NCBI GenBank assembly: GCA_023443925.1
Contig: JAEZSL010000303.1
Coordinates: 1 to 12,783 of the forward strand
Direction of reading: 5' to 3'
DNA: 12,783 bases
Source: Bacillota bacterium
GTDB lineage: Bacteria; Bacillota_A; Clostridia; Lachnospirales; Lachnospiraceae
Part shown: positions 1-6,698 of the stretch, in pieces
Layout of the letters: every line of letters starts with the position of its first letter
Numbering within the stretch: the first letter of the stretch is position 1
The notes under the pieces: generated by a model
Database searches by the model: none
What the model was told of the DNA's origin: nothing
What the model saw: the letters and a program-made list of their open reading frames with translations, nothing else
Translations under genes and position numbers: made by a program

Positions 1-16
1 ATAGAGGAGGATTATT

Positions 17-1060
17 ATGGCAGGAACATGGAACAATCAAAACAAAATTTTACCGGGTGCATACATTAATTTTCTAACCAATGCACCGCTATCCATTACA
101 CCGGGAGACCGGGGAACCGTACTTTTATTAAAGGAGATGAGCGTAGGTGCTGCCGGTGATATCTATACAGTTACCGCTACCGCTAACGATTATCCGGAGG
201 GAGTAACGGGGGAAGATAAATTCTTAGCAATGGAAGCATTAAAAGGTTCGCAGACTATTAAGGTTTATAACCTTGGCGCAGAACACGGAGCTGAAGCCTT
301 AGAAACAGCCTTGGATACGATTAAAACAATCGAATTTGATGTATTAGTTTATCCTTACGATGGTGTAGGCTTTGACTCAAATAAAACGGTTATTGCAGCA
401 TGGATCAAGGCAATGACTGAGACGGAAGGCAGAGGAATTCAGGGTGTATTTGCTAATTATCAGGGTGACTATGAAGGCGTAATAAATGTAGCGCATGGAG
501 TAAAACTATCAGACGGAACCGAGCTGACCCCTGCAAAAACAACAGCATGGGTAGCTGGTATAACAGCCGGCGCCAAAATAAACCAATCCAATACCGGAAG
601 GAAATATCAAGGCGCTGTTGATGTAGTTCCGCGTATGACAAAGACAGAAATGGAAGCTGCTATCACTGCCGGAAAATTTATTTTCAAGGTAGATAGTACC
701 CAGAATGTAACAGCCGTTTATGATATTAACTCGTTATCTACTGTTACGGATATAAAAGGCAGGCCTTTTACCAAAAACCGTGTGATTCGTACTCTTTATG
801 GTATTAATAATGACATAACAGAAATCTTTGAATCCAACTATGTCGGCACTATGAATAACAATGAAGATGGCAGATCTTTATTAAGAGCTACTATTATTGA
901 GTACTTTAATGAACTGCAGAGGCTTTCTGCCATTACGAATTTTAATGTCGAGGATGTTACCGTATCGCCAGGGGGAAATTCAGATTCCGTAGTTATAGAC
1001 TGCTATATCCAGCCGGTTGACAGTATTGAAAAAATGTATATCACAGTGAATTTATCATAA
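17..1060 (+). CDS. xkdK: Contractile tail sheath protein (XkdK-like)
   Basis: This 347-residue protein is a phage tail sheath subunit, which forms the contractile outer cylinder that drives the tube through the cell envelope. The N-terminus (MAGTWNNQNKILPGAYINF) is typical of short Clostridia and Bacillus sheath proteins. The C-terminal third carries the best conserved sheath core: RVIRTLYGINNDITEIFESN around residues 256-275, then DGRSLLRATIIEYFNELQR and IDCYIQPVDSIEKMYITV at the end. It is shorter than the PBSX sheath, so the variable outer domain is probably reduced. The ATG start is supported by AGGAGG at bases 5-10 with a 6-base spacer. The tube gene follows after 14 bases, the standard order. 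The window begins just before this gene, so upstream tail or head genes are not visible. Confidence 0.93.
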   Translation: MAGTWNNQNKILPGAYINFLTNAPLSITPGDRGTVLLLKEMSVGAAGDIYTVTATANDYPEGVTGEDKFLAMEALKGSQTIKVYNLGAEHGAEALETALDTIKTIEFDVLVYPYDGVGFDSNKTVIAAWIKAMTETEGRGIQGVFANYQGDYEGVINVAHGVKLSDGTELTPAKTTAWVAGITAGAKINQSNTGRKYQGAVDVVPRMTKTEMEAAITAGKFIFKVDSTQNVTAVYDINSLSTVTDIKGRPFTKNRVIRTLYGINNDITEIFESNYVGTMNNNEDGRSLLRATIIEYFNELQRLSAITNFNVEDVTVSPGGNSDSVVIDCYIQPVDSIEKMYITVNLS

Positions 1061-1074
1061 GGAGGAGATAAGAT

Positions 1075-1569
1075 ATGACAGATAATAAAAACAATTATGT
1101 AAGATTAGCGGATACCATATCCGCTAAAGAAGGCAGTGCAAGTATTACAATTGATGGGCAATATAGAAACCTATTTGAAATTTCCAGCTTAAAAGCCCAG
1201 CTTGATTTAACAGTCCAAGCCAGAAGAATGCTGGGACACCGTATGACTCAGCATAAGGTAGTAGGCACAGAAGGTACCGGAAGTATGACAATGTATTTTA
1301 TGAATTCTGATATGTTAAAACTGGCAATTTCCTACCTTAACAACGGTAAGTTCGGAAACATCACATTAGAGGTAAAGGTCGAAGATCCTCAGTCTTCTCT
1401 TGGTGCGCAAAGAGTCAGATTATATAATGTACTGTTAAAAACTATACCGGTAGCAAATCTGGATGACCAGTCGGATGATCCGATTACCATTGATACGGAT
1501 TTTACCTTTGACAGAATTGAAGGTTTGGATTATTTTAAAACGTCAGATACATATAGCCAGTTAAGTTAG
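1075..1569 (+). CDS. xkdM: Tail tube protein (XkdM-like)
   Basis: A 164-residue inner tail tube subunit. Tube proteins stack as hexameric rings inside the sheath and carry DNA, or the lethal channel in tailocins. The sequence has the family pattern: an N-terminal strand region SAKEGSASITIDGQYRNLFE, the LKAQLDLTVQARRMLGHRMT segment, then a beta-rich core with TGSMTMYFMNSDMLKLAI and a closing DPITIDTDFTFDRIEGLDYF. Length and order directly after the sheath match PBSX XkdM. A strong AAGGAGG overlaps the sheath stop codon, 9 bases before the ATG, fitting the high expression needed for both major tail proteins. It is followed by a 252-base gap unusual for this operon. Confidence 0.92.
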   Translation: MTDNKNNYVRLADTISAKEGSASITIDGQYRNLFEISSLKAQLDLTVQARRMLGHRMTQHKVVGTEGTGSMTMYFMNSDMLKLAISYLNNGKFGNITLEVKVEDPQSSLGAQRVRLYNVLLKTIPVANLDDQSDDPITIDTDFTFDRIEGLDYFKTSDTYSQLS

Positions 1570-1572
1570 TAA

Positions 1573-1603
1573 CCGGGGTAATTACACATTAAATAATTAC
1601 CGG
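1573..1603 (+). promoter_or_regulatory. Hairpin directly downstream of the tube gene
   Basis: GGTAATTA (1577-1584) pairs perfectly with TAATTACC (1594-1601) across a 9-base loop. CC at 1573-1574 can pair with GG at 1602-1603 if the two G at 1575-1576 bulge out. It begins 3 bases after the tube stop codon. There is no T-run after the stem, so it is not a clear intrinsic terminator. A role in mRNA 3' end protection or partial attenuation is an inference. Confidence 0.45.
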
Positions 1604-1608
1604 ATGTA

Positions 1609-1709
1609 TTATACAGGCCTGAAATTTATAGTTAATTAAGTGATATTTATTTAGTTATAGGATTAGATATACAGTTTTATATAGCAGCATACTTATCAGG
1701 CCTGTATAA
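1609..1709. repeat. 14-bp perfect inverted repeat, 101 bp end to end
   Basis: The arm TTATACAGGCCTGA at 1609-1622 is exactly reverse-complemented at 1696-1709 (TCAGGCCTGTATAA), enclosing 73 bases. Each arm contains the self-complementary octamer CAGGCCTG (1614-1621 and 1697-1704), so the arms are also two copies of one palindrome 83 bp apart. It could be the ends of a small non-autonomous insertion, a pair of protein binding sites or a long RNA stem. I see no clear target-site duplication. Confidence 0.6.
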
Positions 1710-1821
1710 AATTGCAGGAAAGATACAAGAGAGCTTCGCAGGGTTTTGTAATAGCTGCTCTTTAAGTTTAGAGCAAATAGATAACAACATATTTTAATTT
1801 TATATTGAAAGGAGAATTCAT

Positions 1822-2223
1822 ATGAGTTCATTAAAAGCATTTTTAAATCCAGTACAAGTTGATAATCAGGAGGTTGTTATTTCTAACCGTTTTATGGAGG
1901 AGGGAAAAGCTATACCATTTATCATCCGTCCTATCACACAGAAGGAAAATGAACAATTAATAAAAAAATATACAAGGAAGGATAAAAAGGGTACCGAAAC
2001 TTTTAACCGCACCGAATATGTGCAGGCTTTAACCGCAAGTGCCGTTGTATTTCCCAATCTTTCCGATGCGAAACTTCAGGATAAATATGGTCTTGGAGAA
2101 ACAGAAACACTTAAGAATATGCTGCTTGTGGGAGAATACGCAACCCTGGCTCAGGCAGTCCAGTCTCTAAGCGGTCTGGATACGGATGTTAACGAGGACA
2201 TTGAAGAAGCAAAAAACGAATAA
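1822..2223 (+). CDS. xkdN: Tail assembly chaperone, short form (XkdN-like)
   Basis: A 133-residue protein made by normal termination. Its position between tube and tape measure and its content match the XkdN/gpG-type tail assembly chaperone, which binds the tape measure and recruits tube subunits but is not part of the finished particle. Recognisable features are the N-terminal MSSLKAFLNPVQVDNQEVVI and the central IRPITQKENEQLIKKYTRKD, which is common in this family. The acidic end (DTDVNEDIEEAKNE) is typical just before a frameshift site. The start is supported by AAGGAG at 1809-1814, 7 bases before the ATG. A slippery A_AAA_AAC lies three codons before the stop, so a fraction of ribosomes should make a longer 195-residue form. 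Confidence 0.88.
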   Translation: MSSLKAFLNPVQVDNQEVVISNRFMEEGKAIPFIIRPITQKENEQLIKKYTRKDKKGTETFNRTEYVQALTASAVVFPNLSDAKLQDKYGLGETETLKNMLLVGEYATLAQAVQSLSGLDTDVNEDIEEAKNE

Positions 2224-2275
2224 AGCAGGGTGATGCAGAGTTTAATCTTGCTCACTTTGCACTTCAAAAACTGCA
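2211..2275 (+). promoter_or_regulatory. Programmed -1 frameshift signal: slippery heptamer plus stem/pseudoknot
   Basis: Bases 2211-2217 read A_AAA_AAC in the chaperone frame, a canonical X_XXY_YYZ heptamer. After a 7-base spacer containing the zero-frame stop, GCAGGGTGA (2225-2233) can pair with TCACTTTGC (2252-2260), 9 bp including two G-U pairs. The loop bases TGCAG (2234-2238) are exactly complementary to CTGCA (2271-2275) downstream, so an H-type pseudoknot is possible if stem 1 is shortened to 8 bp. The large inter-stem loop (about 14 bases) makes the pseudoknot less certain than the simple stem. Confidence 0.85.
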
Positions 2276-2408
2276 TATCCTTCCATCCGTACTGGATGCC
2301 ATGAGTCAAAGAGAAAAAGCTTTTATATATGCCAGCATTTCAGTGCGGGTAGAGGAGGAAAAAAGGCAGTCAGATAAAATGAAAGCGAAAGGAGGTAGAA
2401 GAAGGTAA
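2217..2408 (+). CDS. -1 frameshift extension of the tail assembly chaperone
   Basis: This 63-codon open stretch lies in the -1 frame relative to the chaperone. After a shift at 2211-2217 translation continues as RIKQGDAEFNLAHFALQKLH, then ILPSVLDAMSQREKAFIYAS, and ends in a basic KMKAKGGRRR tail. The pattern GDAExNLAxFALxKLHILPS and the later QREKAFIYASI are what I know from the second half of frameshifted chaperones in Firmicute contractile tails. It has no suitable start of its own; the only internal ATGs lie late in the segment. It is therefore best read as the T part of a G-GT pair (132 + 63 = 195 residues). The stop codon TAA overlaps the tape measure ATG by one base. The GT product is expected to bind the tape measure. 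Confidence 0.88.
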   Translation, partial: RIKQGDAEFNLAHFALQKLHILPSVLDAMSQREKAFIYASISVRVEEEKRQSDKMKAKGGRRR

Positions 2409-4438
2409 TGGCAGATATAAGTGCTGTGTGGAAGATGTTTGGAAGTTATATGACCAAGACAGAAGCTGTTACTAAACCTATTGACCAGCTGACCAAGTTA
2501 GATAAAATGGCAGGGAACGTAGTAAAACAGTTCCAAAAAGGAATCAGTGCCGTAGAAAGCTATGTAGATACTAATGCAAAATTAGGACAAATGACAAAAA
2601 GTTTGGAAGAGCAAGCTATATTACAAGAACAAATATTTAATGCTGCAAATAATGCGCGTAGTTCTTACACAGATATGGCAGATACCGTAACAAAACTTGG
2701 ATTATATACTGGGAAATTATTTTTTAGTAATGAGGAAGTTGTTTCTTTTTCTGAACAATTGCAAAAGTCTCTTATAGCTAGTGGAACTAGTGATGATAAA
2801 AAAGCTGGTGTCATGCAGGCGATGGAAAACGCATTAGTAAGCGGTAGTATGAACAAAAGTGGTTTAGAGTTAATAGCTCAGAACGCACCTGTTATTTATG
2901 AAGCTATACAAAAATATACAAAAAAGTCTGGAAAAGAATTGTTGGATATGGCCAATAGTGGTGACTTAACAGCTGTAAAAATAAAAGAATCTTTGTTCTG
3001 GATGCAGGGGTTGATTGAAGAAAGATTTTCACAAATGCCTTTAACCTTTTCAAATATTATGGAAAGGGTAAAAAATGCCGGGATCGATGCTTTTGGCAAT
3101 TTATTTGTCAGTATAAACAATCTATTGACCAGTCAAAGATTTATTGATTTTTTTAATCAAGTTATAAATATAATCTATTTCTTAGGTGACGTGATTGATA
3201 AAGTAATAAGTCTAATAACAAAATACTGGCCGGTAATTGAATCGTTCTTAATGGCTATAGGTACATTATTAAAGACTAGAATCATTAAACTTTTACCAGT
3301 TATAATAGGACAATTACTAAAGATGATACCTGTTTTGTTAACTAATTTAGGAATATTTATGGCTAGCAATGCTTTAGCCATATTGTTGGTAGCAGGTTTA
3401 ACCGCAGCCATCTTTGTATTACGTACTTTTGGAGAAGAAATATTTTCTTTCATAGGTTCAATTATTGGAAGTGTTATAGCTTTCATAGTAAATGTTATTG
3501 TTACTATAGTTCAGATAATTATAGGGATAGTTGAATTTGTAGTTAATATAATAGCGGCAGTCTTCGACTTTTTTAAAAATGCAGGTAATAAATCAATTGG
3601 CTCAATAATTCTTTTATTTATTGATCTAGCAAATGTAGTTTTAGATGTGTTGGATAATATATCAGCAGCTATAGATTTTACATTTGGTAGCGATTTAAAT
3701 AAAACAATAAAGGGATGGAAAGCGAAGGTTCAATTATCTGCGGATAAAATAATGAGTGAAAACAAGGATGGAAGTAATGACAAGACGCATTCTAGACTAG
3801 ATATCAATCAATTTTTGGAGGATAATGGATTTCCTTTGAATGGGATAGATTACTCGAAAGCATGGGAAAAAGGCGGTAATATTGGTGGTGAATTTGGTAA
3901 GGCTGTTGAGAAATTTTTTGGTGGTGGCGATCCAGATTCGAATACAAATATGAGTCCGGAAAGTAATACAAAGAAAGGCGCTTATCCGGATATAGATGCC
4001 GTGACATCCTGGCTTAATAACATCAAAAATAAATTTAAATTGGATGGGGAAGATCCTTTAACTAATTCTGATCCTTCGAAGGATAATAAAGGATATGATC
4101 CTTCGGCATATACAGATTATAGCAATATTGGTAATGGTGCTGGTAGGGACGTTGACTATAATATGTCTGACATATTTACTAACACCAACCCTCTGCCCAT
4201 TGAAGGCACCGGTCCTAACGGTTCCGTGAATGTGGAAATGCCGGATGACGATCTGGACTATTTAAGAGATATAGCAGAACGGGACTATATTGCCAATGTA
4301 GCGACAAACTCTTTAGCTCCCAACATATCCATCCAGTTTGGAGATGTGCATGAGAACGCAGATGCCAATAAGGTGGCAGGACGTATTCGTGAAATATTAC
4401 AAAACGAAATTGCTGTGGCAAGTGAGGGGGGATATTAA
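2408..4438 (+). CDS. Tail tape measure protein
   Basis: A 676-residue tape measure, which fixes tail length and is threaded through the tube. Residues about 65-200 match the tape-measure N-terminal domain style, with ALVSGSMNKSGLELIAQNAP and the following LLDMANSGDLTAVKIKESLF. Residues about 285-425 are a long hydrophobic block with several helical stretches (e.g. LLPVIIGQLLKMIPVLL, SIIGSVIAFIVNVIVTIVQI), expected in tape measures that interact with the membrane. A glycine/aspartate-rich linker (about 455-610) leads to a C-terminal segment ending NEIAVASEGGY. By the rule of about 0.15 nm per residue this predicts a tail near 100 nm, short for a myovirus. Bases about 2580-4180 are much more AT-rich than both gene ends, suggesting an exchanged middle. 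An AAAGGAGG lies 12 bases before the ATG. Confidence 0.9.
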   Translation: MADISAVWKMFGSYMTKTEAVTKPIDQLTKLDKMAGNVVKQFQKGISAVESYVDTNAKLGQMTKSLEEQAILQEQIFNAANNARSSYTDMADTVTKLGLYTGKLFFSNEEVVSFSEQLQKSLIASGTSDDKKAGVMQAMENALVSGSMNKSGLELIAQNAPVIYEAIQKYTKKSGKELLDMANSGDLTAVKIKESLFWMQGLIEERFSQMPLTFSNIMERVKNAGIDAFGNLFVSINNLLTSQRFIDFFNQVINIIYFLGDVIDKVISLITKYWPVIESFLMAIGTLLKTRIIKLLPVIIGQLLKMIPVLLTNLGIFMASNALAILLVAGLTAAIFVLRTFGEEIFSFIGSIIGSVIAFIVNVIVTIVQIIIGIVEFVVNIIAAVFDFFKNAGNKSIGSIILLFIDLANVVLDVLDNISAAIDFTFGSDLNKTIKGWKAKVQLSADKIMSENKDGSNDKTHSRLDINQFLEDNGFPLNGIDYSKAWEKGGNIGGEFGKAVEKFFGGGDPDSNTNMSPESNTKKGAYPDIDAVTSWLNNIKNKFKLDGEDPLTNSDPSKDNKGYDPSAYTDYSNIGNGAGRDVDYNMSDIFTNTNPLPIEGTGPNGSVNVEMPDDDLDYLRDIAERDYIANVATNSLAPNISIQFGDVHENADANKVAGRIREILQNEIAVASEGGY

Positions 4439-5142
4439 TGTACGCAGTATTTTTTGATATTGGACATACAACCTACAGGCTGCCGACCAATCCGGAAGAG
4501 ATAGAAGTTTCCAGTACCCAGGCTATAAACAAATATGAAGTATTAAAACTTGGGCAGATTGCAGTACCCACCCATGTAGAACTGAAACAGTATAGTTTTG
4601 AATGTGAATTTCCATTAAATCATTACAGCTATGTAGAAATAATAGATGCCGATTATCAAACTTTAATTACGGATTTTAAAAAATACCGGGCTGCATTTAA
4701 ACCTGCAGGTTTCTATATTAATTTATTTTCAGAATGGAGGAGTCTTTTTATTCCGGTAAGATTTATTGCAGGCAGAGTAATCAGAGATGAAGAATTATAT
4801 GATGACTGTATCAACACTCAAGTTTTGATTGAAGACATTACGATTAAAGAGAAGGCCGGTGAAGAAGGAGATAAGTACATAGCTTTCAAGCTTCTGGAAT
4901 ATATTGATTATTCCAAAAACAGCTACAAAGGTGAAACTGGCAAGCTAGGCGATAAGATAACGGATAAAAAAAACCCAAAAAGCAAAGGTACTTATGTGGT
5001 TCAGTCAGGGGATTGTTTATGGGCCATTGCGAAAAAACAATATGGAAACGGGTCTAAGTACACAAAGATTTATGAGGCCAATAAGGATAAAATAAAGAAT
5101 CCTTCCCTTATCTATCCTGGGCAGAAGTTGGTGATACCATGA
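4438..5142 (+). CDS. xkdP: LysM-containing baseplate/hub protein (XkdP-like)
   Basis: A 234-residue protein with an N-terminal XkdP-type domain (about 1-150) and a C-terminal LysM domain (about 186-233). The LysM begins TYVVQSGDCLWAIAKKQYGN and ends NPSLIYPGQKLVIP, the usual LysM opening and close. LysM binds peptidoglycan N-acetylglucosamine; at the tail tip it probably anchors or guides the hub at the cell wall. In gp53/XkdP-type proteins it joins hub and wedges. A lysine-rich linker (KITDKKNPKSKGT) separates the domains. The ATG overlaps the tape measure stop by one base (TAATG) and is preceded by a run of G residues at 4424-4431. Its own stop overlaps the next start in ATGA, implying coupled translation. 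Confidence 0.9.
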   Translation: MYAVFFDIGHTTYRLPTNPEEIEVSSTQAINKYEVLKLGQIAVPTHVELKQYSFECEFPLNHYSYVEIIDADYQTLITDFKKYRAAFKPAGFYINLFSEWRSLFIPVRFIAGRVIRDEELYDDCINTQVLIEDITIKEKAGEEGDKYIAFKLLEYIDYSKNSYKGETGKLGDKITDKKNPKSKGTYVVQSGDCLWAIAKKQYGNGSKYTKIYEANKDKIKNPSLIYPGQKLVIP

Positions 5143-6092
5143 CGGAATTTGTAGTAAGAGTGGATGATATATTTTATGAAATCAGTGGGATGGTTACCAA
5201 GATTTCTTATGAGGATACGTTAAATGACGGATGCAGCAAGCTGGAATTCTCTTATATTAACAAAGACCTTGAGATTAAAAACGGCAGCGCTGTGAAGTTT
5301 ACCTATAACGATACCGGTATATTTCACGGATATGTCTTTAAGATAAGCCGCGGAAAGGGAAATGAAATCAACGTTACCGCCTACGACCAGCTAAGATACT
5401 GTAAAGCAAAGGATACCCTGGTATTAAAAGGGGATACGGTTACCACTTTGGTAAATAAAATGTGTAATTATTTTAAGCTGGAAAAAGGCTCTATCACAGA
5501 TACGCAGTACAAACTGGCAACCGGGGTGCAGGATGACAAAACCTGGCTGGATATTATCTATTCTGCCATTCGTGATACCCTGTTGTACAAAAGTAAATGG
5601 TATGCCCTTCGGGATGAATTCGGGGCTGTTGCCCTTCGGGAACTTGGAGAGTTAAGTACCGACCTGATTTTAGGGGATTATAGTTCGTGCTATGATTACA
5701 AATTTGATCAATCCATTGACGATGAAGTCTATAATTTAATCAAACTGGTTTCCAAGGACGAAGAGGCGAAAAAAGTGGATATTACCGTAAAAAAAGATGA
5801 TGCCTCCATCGGACGTTTCGGATTTTTACAATATTATGAAAATGTTGATAAAAAGTACAATACTGCTCAGGTTAAAGAAATGGCAGGTAACTTATTAAAA
5901 CTTTATAACAAGGAGAAAGAGACCATAAGCCTGGATTGTCTGGGCGATACCAGTATCAGGGCCGGATCGAGCTTTTACTGTATAATCGAGGATATTAACT
6001 ACAACAAGAAACTAATTGTAAAAAAAGTATCCCATGACTTTCTTCCGAACCATACCATGAGTCTGGAGGTAATGAATGATACAGGAAATTAA
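5139..6092 (+). CDS. xkdQ: Baseplate hub protein (XkdQ/gp27-like)
   Basis: A 317-residue tail hub protein of the XkdQ/YqbQ type, related to the late control protein D / T4 gp27 fold that forms the ring between tube and spike. Features seen are the opening FVVRVDDIFYEISGMVTKIS, the beta-rich FTYNDTGIFHGYVFKISRGK, the motif VTAYDQLRYCKAKDTLVLKG (a typical family signature), and TWLDIIYSAIRDTLLYKSKW. The C-terminus KLIVKKVSHDFLPNHTMSLE is a common close for this family. The start sits in an ATGA overlap with xkdP and has only a weak own ribosome binding site, so translation is probably coupled. There is no enzymatic motif; the spike or puncturing function, if any, must lie elsewhere. Confidence 0.9.
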   Translation: MTEFVVRVDDIFYEISGMVTKISYEDTLNDGCSKLEFSYINKDLEIKNGSAVKFTYNDTGIFHGYVFKISRGKGNEINVTAYDQLRYCKAKDTLVLKGDTVTTLVNKMCNYFKLEKGSITDTQYKLATGVQDDKTWLDIIYSAIRDTLLYKSKWYALRDEFGAVALRELGELSTDLILGDYSSCYDYKFDQSIDDEVYNLIKLVSKDEEAKKVDITVKKDDASIGRFGFLQYYENVDKKYNTAQVKEMAGNLLKLYNKEKETISLDCLGDTSIRAGSSFYCIIEDINYNKKLIVKKVSHDFLPNHTMSLEVMNDTGN

Positions 6093-6306
6093 AAGAATTG
6101 TAGATAATTATTTAAACAATGCAAAGCTGTGCAGCATTGTTCCCGGTACGGTTACATCAGATGGAATCCAAATCAGTGATAAACTGACAATCCCGGAGGA
6201 GCTAATCCTTGGAAACTTAAAAAAAACAGTCAGCGCCGGTGATAAGGTAAGGCTTTTAAGAAACCATGGCGGGCAGCAGTATTTTATTCTGGAGGTGATA
6301 GAATGA
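6076..6306 (+). CDS. xkdR: Small baseplate protein XkdR (DUF2577-like)
   Basis: A 76-residue protein matching the XkdR/DUF2577 pattern: an amphipathic N-terminal helix (IQEIKRIVDNYLNNAKL), then a small beta domain with VPGTVTSDGIQISDKLTIPE, KAxxGDKVRLL-like text (SAGDKVRLLRNHGGQQYFIL) and a conserved end FILEVIE. In PBSX-type clusters this gene always sits between the hub and the gp25-like gene. The small beta-barrel region suggests a plug or OB-fold-like hub component, but its exact job is not known to me. It overlaps xkdQ by 17 bases. TGGAGGT at 6064-6070 lies 5 bases before the ATG. An in-frame xkdQ methionine codon at 6072 is a different frame and is not the start. Confidence 0.85.
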   Translation: MIQEIKRIVDNYLNNAKLCSIVPGTVTSDGIQISDKLTIPEELILGNLKKTVSAGDKVRLLRNHGGQQYFILEVIE

Positions 6307-6698
6307 TACCGGAAAAAAACATACCTGAAGGCCTGACCTTTTCCCTGGCAGAGGAACCAAGCAAAACTTACCGGCTATCTGAAGATAAAATCCAGGGATA
6401 TGTTACGGAGGCTGATGCATTAAAACAGGCGATTTATAAGGTGCTGAACACAGAAAAATATGAGTATCCCATATACAGTTTCAAGTATGGAATTGAACTG
6501 GAGAGCCTTATAGGAAGAGATCCTACCTACGTGAAAATTGAACTCATGCGGCGGATTAAAGAGTGCCTTCTGGAGGATGAGAGGATAACCGGTGTAGAGG
6601 AATTTGAGTTCAAAGAGTCAGGTGATGAAATTAACTGTACCTTTACTGTTAACAGTATCTATGGAGAAATGCAGTTCACAAAGGAGGTGAATGCTTAA
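6303..6698 (+). CDS. xkdS: Baseplate wedge protein XkdS (DUF2634/gp25-like)
   Basis: A 131-residue protein of the XkdS/DUF2634 family, structurally equivalent to T4 gp25, the wedge protein that starts sheath assembly at the baseplate. Characteristic text is the strand SKTYRLSEDKIQGYVTEADA, the helix ALKQAIYKVLNTEKYEYPIY, then SFKYGIELESLIGRDPTYVK, which places the glutamate/leucine core of the gp25 fold. The helix RRIKECLLEDERITGVEEFE and a final beta hairpin follow. It overlaps the xkdR stop in ATGA. AAGGAGGTGA near its 3' end serves the next gene. Size and position agree fully with the PBSX order. Confidence 0.9.
   Translation: MIPEKNIPEGLTFSLAEEPSKTYRLSEDKIQGYVTEADALKQAIYKVLNTEKYEYPIYSFKYGIELESLIGRDPTYVKIELMRRIKECLLEDERITGVEEFEFKESGDEINCTFTVNSIYGEMQFTKEVNA
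6681..6687 (+). promoter_or_regulatory. Ribosome binding site selecting the GTG start of xkdT
   Basis: AAGGAGG at 6681-6687 lies 11 bases before GTG at 6699 and 23 bases before the first in-frame ATG at 6711, so the GTG is the better start. Confidence 0.7.

Larger units (their letters stand above)
1570..1821 (+). other. Non-coding gap inside the tail operon
   Basis: No convincing gene is present in these 252 AT-rich bases between tail tube and chaperone. They hold three secondary-structure elements: a hairpin right after the tube stop (1573-1603), a 14-bp perfect inverted repeat (1609-1622 with 1696-1709), and a small 6-bp hairpin (1756-1761 with 1770-1775, 8-base loop). The last bases provide the chaperone ribosome binding site AAGGAG at 1809-1814. 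I see no convincing promoter. Neighbouring tail genes overlap or lie within about 20 bases of each other, so the gap stands out. It may regulate the ratio of abundant tube protein to scarce chaperone, or be a small inserted element. Confidence 0.6.

Noticed and set aside
1655..1840. 61-codon - strand open frame across the 1570-1821 gap
   Set aside because: It has low complexity, overlaps the real chaperone start and its ribosome binding site, and its composition is that of AT-rich non-coding DNA.
3175..3486. 103-codon open frame on the - strand
   Set aside because: It is a shadow of the hydrophobic part of the tape measure gene, in AT-rich DNA where stops are unevenly placed.
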